Below are positions 1 to 11,500 of a stretch of 21,954 nucleotides of DNA, one piece after another. The stretch's first letter is position 1; each line of letters begins with the position of its first letter. This DNA is from Rodentolepis nana (Eukaryota > Platyhelminthes > Cestoda > Cyclophyllidea > Hymenolepididae): positions 1 through 21,954 of the forward strand of contig UZAE01000518.1 of assembly GCA_900617975.1 (NCBI GenBank), in the 5' to 3' direction. A program made the position numbers and the translations under genes. The notes under the pieces were generated by a model. The model was not told where the DNA came from. It did no database searches and worked only from the letters and a program-made list of their open reading frames with translations.

Positions 1-12
1 GGGGGGGGGGGG
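1..12 (+). repeat. Run of at least 12 G at the window start
   Basis: The window opens inside a G homopolymer of unknown full length, so its real length may be uncertain in the assembly. Confidence 0.9.
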
Positions 13-311
13 TTAGTAGTTATAGAAAGATCTTATCGATCCTTTTCATTCATACCCTAACGTATCTGTGTGTGCATGCCCTCATATCGACACTATTTGA
101 TTTTGAAAGCGCCTAACTTATGCAAGTTCAGGGCATATTTCATAAGCCTAGCTAGAAATCATGTTCTAGAGTGCATTTCCAACGAGTTGTTTGGGCTTCG
201 GTTATTGTATTCCATCACTTTTATCACTTGCTTGTGTTCGTTTGCTTTTATTGCCTAACATGTATTTTTGCATCACATTTAGTTAATATCTTCGAAAGAA
301 TATATATATGT

Positions 312-338
312 CTATAGGTATATAATATATACCTATAG
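312..338. repeat. Perfect hairpin, 12-base arms, 3-base loop
   Basis: CTATAGGTATAT (312-323), loop AAT, ATATACCTATAG (327-338). A perfect inverted repeat in AT-rich intron DNA. No function can be assigned. Confidence 0.9.
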
Positions 339-984
339 TAGAGGGCTTTGTAGTGGGGTAATTATGTTTGGTCTTTAAGTAGAGCGTAAGACGCAATCGG
401 TAAAATTCGAAATCGATACGAAAGTCATTCTTCGCAAGACTTATTTCCGATGCGTGTTTCTGTGGCCAGGTATTCATTGATCCACTAGTTAGAATTAATC
501 GTTCGAAAACCAATTATCAGGCATTCACTAAATAGAGCGATCAGGTACGCTATTCCGTGTAGATAGAAAAAGATTAGATGTTTTAATGAGGATCATTTTA
601 ACTTCGGGATGACTTAGTAACACCTTTCCTTCCCCAATGTTTAGTATTTTCCTATTCTTCTTTTTGACTCACCTTTTCTTTTATGTATATAAATTTATTA
701 CTTCTGGGAAGATTGTACGAGGGTGGGTCAAGAAGCTGGCAGACAAATGCCTAAGCTTTAAGTCAAACAAGAAATTGGCAGAATCAAGCATGTCTTTGGA
801 ACTTCCTTAATAGCATACAGCCCTCGGATCACTCGATCTAAGGTCAGGATTAAGGGAGGTTGCATCTTAAAATAGCTAGCAATTTTCACCCCTTCAAGTG
901 CCAAATTTTGAGATCATAGCTAACGCAAAACTTTTAGCTAAACTAAATTTGAAATCTGTTCAGATCATAGGAGCTTTTCGATTG

Positions 985-1490
985 GTTTGTGGGAACTGTG
1001 CCATGTAAAGCAGTCATTTACGATTGTCTTACACGCTTTAAAGAGGGAGAATACAAATTGATGACGACCCACAGCAGCTAGAAATGAAGACAAACAGAAA
1101 ACGATCATCTCAAGTTATTATGAAGACGTTTTGAAGAAGTTGAAGACATCCCTTGTCCAAAAGAACGGTGCGAGAAATTGCACAGCCAAATTTTTCATTA
1201 TAGCAATGCCTCTGCGCGTTCTTTAAGAGCTGTTAGGGCCCTGTTGCGCGAATTTCGATGGGAAATACTTCTATATCCGCCTTATAGTCTAGACCTAGTT
1301 CCCTCAGACTTTTTTGTTTCCAAAACTGGAAGAACACCATAAAGGAACCGGATCTATGTCTTTAGATGAAGCGAAAAGCATTTAATTTTATGCTGCCATA
1401 GACAGTCCCCCTAACTATTCCACCATGAGGGAATTTGCAGGTGAAAATATAGTTTACAAGTGTATTTATAGCAATGAAACTATGTAGAAA
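985..1490 (+). mobile_element. Decayed, internally deleted mariner-type transposase relic
   Basis: Short pieces of a mariner (IS630-Tc1-mariner superfamily) transposase appear in order but in shifting frames. From 992, GTVPCKAVIYDCLTRFKEGE resembles the second DNA-binding helix-turn-helix and WFxRFKxG segment; a shift then gives DDDP. From about 1110, YYEDVLKKLKTSL. From 1181, HSQIFHYSN (the HDN region with its catalytic Asp replaced) through REFRWEILLYPPYSLDLVPSDFF, the family signature around the third catalytic Asp. After another shift come FPKLEEHHKGT and a weak KCI...N end. About 130 residues, including the first catalytic Asp, are missing between the DNA-binding part and YYEDV. Several frameshifts and stops make it inactive. 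No clear terminal inverted repeats were found, so the ends are approximate. Confidence 0.8.
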
Positions 1491-2029
1491 ATGATTATAA
1501 TCGCTTGTAAAATGAATAAACCATGCAATTTGTCTGTGAAATTCTTGACGCGCCCTCCTATGTTGACTCTTTAAGATTATCTCAGAAGCCTATTGAAGTA
1601 TGCTGTAATGGGAAACCCGTGATTGCTCTAACTGGAAAATATAAGGTCCAATTCATGGCATTAAGGGCAATAAAATATCTTTTTTCGCTAGTCATCAAGC
1701 CTTGTGTTTATTTCCTATTGGGAGTACCTAATTTTATTGATTGATGCCCATTGTAGAACCTTTGATTGCAAGGTTTAATTTAATTGGTGGTAGATGTATG
1801 ATTAGTAGCATCATTTAAAGACGTCCTTTTATTTAGTGAGCTATAGCAAATTTTTGATGCTCGGTCAATTCGGCTTATAATGAATGACTTTTGGCCGTTT
1901 GAATTAAGTTAACTTAAAGCAGTCAATTTTCATCAGTTAACAACCTCCCCCCCTTCCTTGTCACTACATTGATGTTTAAATTAATCCCTGTTTTTTTAAG
2001 GTTTCTTATGCTTTTCAACTCCATTTTAG

Positions 2030-2513
2030 GTGCGCTCCCTAACCCTGGACAATTGGGAGCCCGAGCTTTTGGAGGTGATGCGCAATCTAGGGAACAATCT
2101 AGTGGCCAATGTCTACGAGTCCAATCTCGCTGCCTTATCCAATACTTCTAACTCTCAATCTCCACTACCCCGTCGACCGCATGCAGGTGAACTCAACACG
2201 CAACTTCGTCGCTCTTGGATTGAAGCAAAGTGGGTTAAACGGGTCTTTGTACGATCCTTTGTCCATCCCAGTGTGACAGTTTGGCTGCTGGATCTCTACC
2301 GCTCCTGGCTACTTCAAGCTCATTCGCGTAGGGTTTCTAGGGCACGGAACTCGCCTAATGGTGCAGCAAAGGGAACTCTACCTTACTTGTCACCGTCTGC
2401 GCCTTCTACGCCAGGGTCAAAGGTCACAAGATCGCATCGTCCTCGATTAGTGGATAGAAGACGTTTCTCGACAGTTGTTAGGGGGTCTACGGCGAGAGCT
2501 CAAGTTACACTGG
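2030..2513 (+). CDS. ACAP: ACAP exon: second half of ArfGAP domain and basic linker
   Basis: The exon follows a TTTTAG acceptor (ends 2029) and stops at a GTAAGT donor (2514). It starts in phase 0 with Val and leaves one base (phase 1). The first 70 residues match the ACAP ArfGAP core after the zinc finger: VRSLTLDNWEPELL, then the LGN...VYESN segment, then RRSWIEAKWVKRVFV, equivalent to KEAYIRAKYVERKFV in vertebrate ACAP2 (recalled, not aligned by program). Between VYESN and RRSW sits a Ser/Pro-rich stretch. The last 80 residues are rich in Ser, Arg and Pro and have no recognised fold. The frame continues open about 110 bases past the donor, but that extension matches nothing and ends before a new acceptor. 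Confidence 0.92.
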
Positions 2514-5500
2514 GTAAGTACCCCCTTTTGTCTTGCCTTTGCATTAGATTCCAAAAACGAAATTTATTAGTTGTTCTGTATTTTTACAATCCTAATATTC
2601 GCAACCCGTCCAAATCCATTTAATTTGCAGATGAAAGTGTATTCCATCATCTAAACAATTGTGCGGTGTTTGCGTGTTTATTGCTAACGATACTGATCTC
2701 TTGGTTGGTATGGGCCAAGATTTATGGCTAGTAAAAATTTAATTTCCAAATATTGGCAAAGTAATACCAAATTTCGAACCCCCTTATATTAGGTTACAAC
2801 AATTAGCGATCAACCATTATCTATCACCACTGACGACCTTTTTGCTACCGAAAGAAAAGTCTTCGGTTATCCAATAATCGGTAGATTTCTACCTTCTTCT
2901 TTCAATGCGTGCTTGAGAGCTTATCTAGGGAAAGCAAGGTTCATTCCATGCTTATGTCATCAATAATTTTTTCTCATTTTCTGCATTCATTCCTCTATAG
3001 GATATCTTTGCTCAGTAAAGTTTGATAAGCTGGATTTTACACTGTAAAAATCTAAATTTGGGGCATACACCCGCAATCGTCACATTTAGTCTAGGCATTG
3101 CAATCCTACCTACTCGGATTAAGATTACGCTTACGAAATTGCAAAGCGCTGCATGCAGATTAACCCTCAATGGAGGTATTATTATTCTTATCAAAATCTG
3201 GATGGATATGAAGATATTTCTCTGCTGCATTGTTGGACAAGTACATCACCTTATAGGAAACAAGTCTCAATACCTGATCCCTCCTCCATTAATGAAGTCA
3301 GTTTTTTTCTCCTGGGTGAATCAGCATTAACTGGAGAAGGTCGAGGGGGGGTTGTTTGGTCGTTTGTCATTTTATCTCAGTTCGTAAACATCTCGTGTGG
3401 TTTTAGGCATTTCAATCCGTTTTGGGGATTTAAGATACAATCACACCCACAGATCAGTGGGTTTATTTTGTGAATGAAATCAGGTAATCGATTTTCCAGC
3501 CATAACTGATTTAGAAGTGTAGTAAGCGGATTAGTTTGACCTTGGGCCGGGGGGTGGGTAACATTTCCTTTATAAATTTCTTCCAGCCTTTATGAATCAA
3601 AAGCATTATATATGTATTTTTTGGATTTTGTATTGCACTCTGAAGTGGTCTTTACACTGATCTAAATATCCACTTGTTTACTTATCCATCACCAACTTCG
3701 CACTCAAATAACTTGCTTCTGAACCCCAAAACGTGTCGAAAACTTGTCATGCTCTCGCATATTGAATCCTTTTGTGGTTTATATTACACTACCGATGTTC
3801 CTTTGAAGGAGTTGTAATCTTTCTTCCTTCTGAGTGAAGCTTTTTACGGGTAAACATTTTTTTAAAGTTTTTTTTTCGCATTCCAAGCTTTTAAATCATT
3901 ATTGATCGCCTTCTCTATAGCAAATTGTGGCCAATTGGCGCTCTTCTATGCTTTGGACACATTCTACTCATAAGCCAATCAAGAAATAATGTTGTGAGAT
4001 AGGTTATTACTTTCCCTTGAGAATCAATTGAAATTGAGGTCAATTTGTTCCCAATAACTACCTCTAAATAGCGGATGTTTATTAATCATGTTGAATTAAC
4101 ACCGATAGGTTTTCTCCCTAACATTTCGTTTAGTTGGGGTGGGGAGGGGAGGGGGAGGGTTAAAATAACTTTTCTTCATTCAACATTCTTCTCAAATAAT
4201 TCTCCATCTTGTACTCAGGTTGTAACATAGAATCCTTTTTTAAATAGGATTATTGTTAGATCTAATTCATTCGTGGACTGAGTACTGGAGACGTTGGCGT
4301 TTGTTCTATTTGTAAACTGGGGATCTTGCTGAAATTGTTCGCATCAATCCTTTCTCTCTTGTAAACTTCAAAATTTTACCTCCGATCTTGGTATTCAGCG
4401 CGATCTTAATCTATTTTCAAAGGGTTTGCGAGGTGATTCAAAATCCATTCTACAGGCGGAAGAATCTCCGAAGGCGATATGGATGGTCTCTGTTGAGTAT
4501 CTAAGGTTTTCGAAAATTTGACTAAAATATTCCTTGTACTGTCGAACGATCAACGAAATGAAAACTCATACTCGCATATGGATGCACCCAGTGAAACGAA
4601 TATTACTGCCAATTCGGAATTTAACTTTATGAAATTTTTTCCTTAAACAGATACTCTTTGTGCACATCTGGATTCCCTAGTCTTTGCTGACTCTGCCCGT
4701 TCTACCCCTTCTGCACCTCCCTCCAGCGTTCGAGAGAAGGCTGCCTCTCGGTTGGTCCTAGTAGCAGGCGCACGACTGGGCTGTGCTCCTCTAATCCTCG
4801 CTGGATTAGCTCGTGGTGCCTCTCCAAACGCCTTCCGCGAAGCCGCCGAGTGGGCCCGCCTCTATCGCCTCCCCCAACCCTCAGATGGGGACCCCCTTGG
4901 AGCTCTAACTCCCCCCCTAATTTCCGCTGTGACTGGAGGTCGTATTGCTGCATGTGAACTACTACTCACTAATGGTGCTGATGTAAGTTGCTCATATTAA
5001 ATTATTTTTCCATCACGCGGGAGAAAGCGCCTTATGATCCTTCGTAATTTTCATCTAATAATCTAAATTTTACACATGCATGCGAATAGCACCTATAACG
5101 GTGACTAAGCTCATTAGGTATTACACGCTTGGATTAAGCCTATTTTATATAAATTGTATTACGTCAGTTGGGTTTCGCACAAACAAAATGACTGTTTACT
5201 GAGTGATCATATTTGGTTTTAAAGTCAGTAGCTAAATAAAGTAAATCTCTACGGTAAGCGCTGGCATATATCTCTCTCGCCTCTTTTTTCCTTTCTTTAA
5301 TTCAATTATTTTTGAAATTTACACTCATTTCTTGCTTTTTTTCAATATGCGTAGAGTCATATCCTGGTACGAGTATTATGGAAAATTCGTATTCTATAAA
5401 CCCCTTCTTGTTGACTAGAATTAGCCTCTTCAGTTGGCCAATCATATCATTCAATCTATGGACTTTTGACTTCACAGAGGTGGGAGCGTTTGTCCGTTTC

Positions 5501-8500
5501 AACTCCTGATAATTTTCTAATTGCTATTGCATACTTTAAAGTCTTCGAGTTTGACTGGTTTTTTATTGATTTTTATCTTTAAGCCTTTCCTTTGATGAGC
5601 TATTAAGATAGCAATTTTGATTGGTTATTAGGTTGACTTGAAAAAAAGAATTATTCCAATTTATATCGTAGGTATGCTCAATTTTTTGCTGGTAGAACTG
5701 TATTTTTCGATAAAGATGGTCGAATGAGTTTCGTCGTCCTTTTGTCCTTCTGAAAGCGAGATAGGAAAGCGAAATTTATAGGAATATGGTATTCCAAGGC
5801 CGACCCCTTAAAATTCAAATCTGAATCTCCACTGAATCACGGTGTTCGTCTTCAGAAGACGCGAAGCGTTAAATCATTAATCTACAACTTCCGCTTTGCA
5901 TGAATTACAACAATAGTACTCGATGATGATGATGATGAGGAGGAACTAATTTCCCAAGAGCCGAAATCATCTTTCTCCAATATGATTCTATCCTTCGAAG
6001 GGGAGATTATTCACATTCTTTTGGCCTTTTTTATTCCTTTGGTTTGATGGCTATCTCACAATAAGAGCTTTCTGACAGTTATTTGCGACTTTTGCTGCAA
6101 TTGGGTGCACAATTACCCAACACCGCTCCCCCGCCCTCCACGTCTTCCCTCTCCCTGAAAATTGCGTATTCGGAGTGTACGTCATCTTACTTTTTAGTTG
6201 TACCTTCTAACTTTTATATTAATTGCTCTCCTAACGTCTGTTGTTTGCTTTTTTTGGAAAGCTTGAAAATTGCGCTTCATTTTCACCATATTTGGTAGAT
6301 CAGTGCACCAGCTGAAATTATTGATTTATTTCCAGCTTCAATTTTCCGCCATTGATGTTTCTCTATCGCGCGATCGCACCTTCAGCGGTCATGGCTACAT
6401 GATCTGTTTTTTTAGTTTATTCGGTAAAGAAAGTCTTACAGGTAGATGTTGTAAACATTAGAGTGCTGTTGTGGCCAAGCATCTCGGCTGTCAAATCGGA
6501 TGTCATGGTTTATATTATCACCTGGGGGTGTGTGATGGATTTACCTCCACGTGGTGCACCTTGGGCAACGTATACTCATACGGCAAAAACGTCTATTAAC
6601 TGGCAGTTGACTTCAAACTACCATGACCCCACTGTATGTCATATTCGACTACTTTCACAGTACTCATCCCACCTTTTTTCCACCTTATCTACCTTCGTCT
6701 TTGATACACTCTTCTGTCCCCCTCCCCTCTTGAATTTTTTACACTTTGATGTTCCTTCCCCTCTGTGAATACTGAAGTCAACTAAAGGGTTAATGATAAC
6801 AATCGAAACGCCTGCCATTTGATATAATAATAATAATATTATTATTATTATCACCTCGATCGATAAAGCGGTATCAAAATGTGATGTTTCATCAATTAGT
6901 CTAAAGGGTGGTGTTTTCTTTCTTGTTTCTGTTATCGCTTGACTCGTGTCTTTACTCTGATAGCACGTGCGTTTGCGTAGAACTGACAATGATTGGTTAA
7001 GTGAATTGGTATTTGCATAAATTCATCGTCTCCATAAAGTCGGCTCTTTGATATCTTTTGCCCTGTGGTATTTGTGAGTTATAAGTTCGGTTAAAGGTTA
7101 ATTTCGCATGCTTTATGAAGTCAGATTTCGGCAAATGAGGGTTTGCATTTTCTTAATTTGATATTTTGATATTTGATAGATGCCAGAAGAAAATCTAGAT
7201 CTCAAATTACACAAATTGTAAAAATAATGCCCTAGCTTGCATTGCATCTTTGAAGCTAACAAGTAATTTGTGACTTAATTTCTTTTTTCTATTCTTCTTT
7301 TCTCGTCTATGAACTTCAGTTTTGGTGTTGTCGAACTAAGACATTTCAAATTTATAGTGGAGTGGGGGTGGGGTAGTACACTGACTATATCCATACGTTC
7401 ATTAGATGCTCTCATCATCAATTTTGAGCAGAAAAATGGGATGAGGCCAACAAACTCTACGCCCATTAATTGCCTGTGGTTAGTGGTGAATTCCTTGAGA
7501 TTTAAATAGTACTGTGATTACACTTTTCTATCTCAACAAAATGGAGTTAGTCAATATCTTGCGGTAATTATTTCGCCCGAATTAATCACGTGAGTCATTA
7601 CTGCACACTCCTTATTTGCACTGTAAAGTAAGTCTTTAAATGTATGAGCACCTTTTTATAGATCTTAGTTCGGCTTTTTTTGCCTTTGAGATAATTTCGT
7701 CAAGATCTTGAGTGATTTCACGCGTAAAACCTACACGGCTTCTCTGCTCACACCTAAATTGGTTGGCGCCGTCTTGCATGCTAGTTGAAAATTCTACTTG
7801 AATTCACTATCAATCTTGGCAAATACTGCCATTTCTCAATAAGCGCTTTTTTAATTACTCTTACTCTCACCCTTTATTGCTACATTTGGGAGATTTAAGG
7901 GCTTGTGAGTGACTGGTCCAATACTCTCCCTTGTGGGGCCCACTATTTAATTAGCGTTTTATTGACCAGAACCAAAGTGTTTATGCGGGTTTAGTTATTA
8001 ATTGATCTGGTGCTGGTAGGAGGGGGGGGGGGGGGGGGGAGGGCTTTTAAATCCGCTGATTTTGTTACGTTTTACTGTAAGAACATTTTGTCAAAGGATC
8101 TGTGTAATTTCTAGACTGTTGGCCCAGTGCACCTTTGAACCATAGCACTCAAAATGGAATGCGATACAATTGTTACATATGCTTGTGGTTTTATTAGATT
8201 TTTGTTCTCTTAAGGAGTGTGTCTTATTTCACAGTGTCCTGTGTTAGATTAATTCCAATCAACGACTCATTGATTTGTGGATGAAGTTTTGTCCACAATA
8301 ATAATTCGGAGCTTTTTGCTCGTTTGCTAATCCCCGATAAATCTAGCAAATTAACACAGGGAAGAGAAAATGAGTTTGGGAAACTCACGTCGACTCTTCT
8401 CACAAATTACCTTCGAGTACACACACGTGTTTGATTCCCCATCGATTTGCTGATTGTAGTTTATGCGAAATTCTGATTTTCCACCTTCTCGTCCTCTTTT

Positions 8501-11500
8501 CCACTTTTATCTTCGCTCACTCTTAGTAGCACAATATTATTGAGGCAGCAAAAGTAAGAACTTTCTTCCATCTTCTTCTTGTCACTTAGCTGCTGCTGTA
8601 AGTAGCTTACAAGTTGTCATTCCTCTTACTTTCTTCCACCAACTTACTGCGCAGTACTTTTATGCGCACATTTGTTTGCCAACATTGCGTTAGTCCTCTT
8701 TCTTCAATTCCGTGTATGAAGTAGCCCTGGCGTTCACCCTGTTTGGACAAAAAGTCCTACACGTTCACTGCTGTTCTGCTTAAGCTTCTACAAACCGCAC
8801 CTTAGCGTGGCAAAAGTGTACACCAAAATTCCCAATCCTTTTTTTCTATGTAAAACTAATAGTCCTTCCAATGGGCTTGTATTCTGGAATATTAATACAG
8901 TTGCAATAAGTGTGCATTACTAAGACAATATATACCTTTCAGATTTGAGTTTTCAAAGTATATATATATGTGTGGGGGGGGGGCAATTTACTTTTAGCCT
9001 AGGGATAAGGATTTGTACCGATCTGCCATTTTAATTCCTTATTGTCCATTGTTCATGCTTCTCTGAGTACTGTAGAAGTTGGACGCATTCCTTTTCAATG
9101 TCTGTAGTCCTTTGGACTCATCTTCTATTTTACCCTAATCAGAATTTCAACCCACTTCATGCACAATTCTTCATTGTTTATATCTGTAAATACACGGTGG
9201 CAGTCTTTGTGTGTGTGTGTGTGTTGGTGAGACTTTTAAAGATTCATCTATCTACCTATTGTCGTCCTGACACTGATTCCTTTTTTTTCTCCTGCCTCCT
9301 CTCCTTGCCTTTGCGGTCGCCAGAACCCTACAACAAAATGAATCACCCAAACGCCGATTGGTTTTGTATTCGCTTCTTTTAATTTGGCCTTTTTTCAGGT
9401 TTATATATCACAAGATTTATTTATATCAAATGGCAGGCGTTTTGATGGTTATCATTAGCCCTTTAGTTGACTTCAGGTTTCACAGAGGGGAGTAGGTACA
9501 TAAAATTGAGAAAAAGTCGAGAGAGGGGGGGGGTGAATAGAAGGGTGTTTCAAAGATGTAAAAGAGACAAGCACAAAGGCAGATAAAAGTTGAGATGAGT
9601 ACTGTGGAAGTATTCGAATATGATGTACAGTGGGGTGATGGTAGTTTGAAGTCAGAAGTCAACTACCGGTTAATAGACTTTTGCCGTATAAGTCTATCGC
9701 ACACCCCGCATCCGTATAATGAGTCGCATAAAAATAAAGTCCGCTTTTATTGTGTACCTTGAAGAAATTAAGTGGAAACTATGGCACCAAGGGTGTTTAA
9801 TCTATGAAATGCGTTCTAGGTGTTGACCTATTCTCCACATTAAGGCTTACTTCTACTTGTTCATGCGGAACGTAAAAGTGTGCATCTTAAAATATCTCCA
9901 ATTACTAAAGCCACTTTGAAACTACTCCTTTAACTGTTTCGAAATATGAAAATAGAGTCGAACGAAAGCTGATCCCTTCTAATCCCTGGATCAGTGCAGT
10001 GTGAAGGTACATACAACTTTTCAAATCTGTTTTAGGAAAAAATGCACTTTTATGCGCAATAAGTACATTTGTATAGTCATTTCTATTTAAATTTTGTTAT
10101 CGGGTGATTGTTTTGTTGGGATATATTTTGGCACTAGTTTTTTTTCAAAACTCCTTTTCAGTAGCTATCAAGTTCTCCTCTATTCTTTAAATTTTCTTAA
10201 ATTCGCAGAATTCTTTATCTTCAAACGAGGCGTTTTTCATCATATCTACTCTGCCTTCTTCTCTTTCGCAATTTGATTATCCTTTTTCTTGGTATTTAAT
10301 ATCTCCCTTCTCTTCGGACAAGAATTGTAGTCTAGCCGGTAAAAGTGCAGCAAACAAATCCTTGAAGCCACACCTTCACGTTTTTATCCACCGAAGTAGT
10401 CGCGTGGCGTTTGGAATGGGTCGATTGATACCACAGCAGTTAACAGTAGCGAATGTCAATATTATTTTGCAGCAACACAATTAATTACTCGCTTTTCATT
10501 ATACTACTTGATAAAGGTTAATGTACAGGCGTTGCAGTCTTTGAACACCTTTTTTCTACTCCAAGTAACCTCCAAAATATCAGGCGAGATTATGCTTTAC
10601 TACAATTGGCATTACACGCACCCTCTCCTTCATTCATGCGTTCGCCTAATAGCCATAGTGTGAGTTTATACCTATTTACCAACGTAGTTGTGCGCAGACG
10701 GGGTATAAATTAACGATGAAATGCCAACAATTCGTTTGTTGGTGTTGCTGGAGCCTTCTCTTCGCTTTCCCTCTTCTTCTCTCTACTTGGCATTTTTGAT
10801 AGACTACCCTCCCTCTGTGTGGTGTGGAAACTGGTAGCTACTTGTTGCTACTAACACTGCTAGAAGCCTAGAGGTATAATTAATCTGAATTCAGCCATTG
10901 CTGCCACTTCTACCCTTTTCTTTCTTTTCGTAGGCACAAAAAATGGATCGCTTCTACTGGTTTACTTCTTTCATGCACTTGTGCGGCTATAATGCCAAGG
11001 GAAATAACCGGTTTTGAATTCAACAAGAAGGCTTTTGCTTGCCTATAACACAGTCAGAGAGTTAATATCATTTAAATCATTCTAAAGGTACCCTTCAGAT
11101 CAAGTAACTAATCATAATGATTAATCGATTGTGGATGCAGTAAGCCGTTGATGTGTTTTTTTGATAAACTCCTCTACTGGCAAGTTCAAGTCTCACGTCA
11201 CATCACTGCATAGTTATTTATCCTGGAACATCTTGACTTATTGATTATTGAGCCACCTTGTGGAAGCATTTGCTGCTTTTGTGAAGCTCTATGTGTCCGA
11301 AATTAATATTTGAGAACTCACAATACTCTTGTTTTATTCGAGTTGTGTTCAGGTCGCTAAATCTTAAAAAAATGCAGTTGAGTTTATTTATCGTGTGGTT
11401 AAGTGGTAAATTGAAGTAACTTTGTTTCTGTGATTAAAGAATTTCTCGGTTTTAATCTTATCTAGGATGAAACTAGCTGGATCTAGCAGTGTGTGCGTGC

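Larger units (their letters stand above)
1..2029 (+). other. Intron of ACAP (3' part), no exon seen
   Basis: AT-rich DNA upstream of the first visible exon. I looked for the ArfGAP zinc finger (CxxC, 16 residues, CxxC, then HRxLGVH) in all + frames and did not find it, so the preceding exon lies before the window. Content is the opening G run, a perfect hairpin at 312-338 and the mariner relic. A 73-codon frame at 1523-1744 matches nothing I know. Confidence 0.7.
2514..4650 (+). other. ACAP intron of 2.1 kb
   Basis: Bounded by GTAAGT and AAACAG. Apart from the candidate alternative exon near its start and the G-rich tract at 4136-4159, I see no gene. Overlapping frames at 3022-3330 and 3153-3473 look like chance openings. 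Confidence 0.8.

Noticed and set aside
1523..1744. 73-codon open frame on the + strand just after the mariner relic
   Set aside because: No recognisable domain, no splice signals that connect it to ACAP, and no match to the zinc finger, PH or BAR segments expected upstream.
3022..3473. Two overlapping + frames of 102 and 106 codons in the second ACAP intron
   Set aside because: They overlap each other, match no family I know, and the ankyrin exon joins directly in phase to the exon at 2030 without them.
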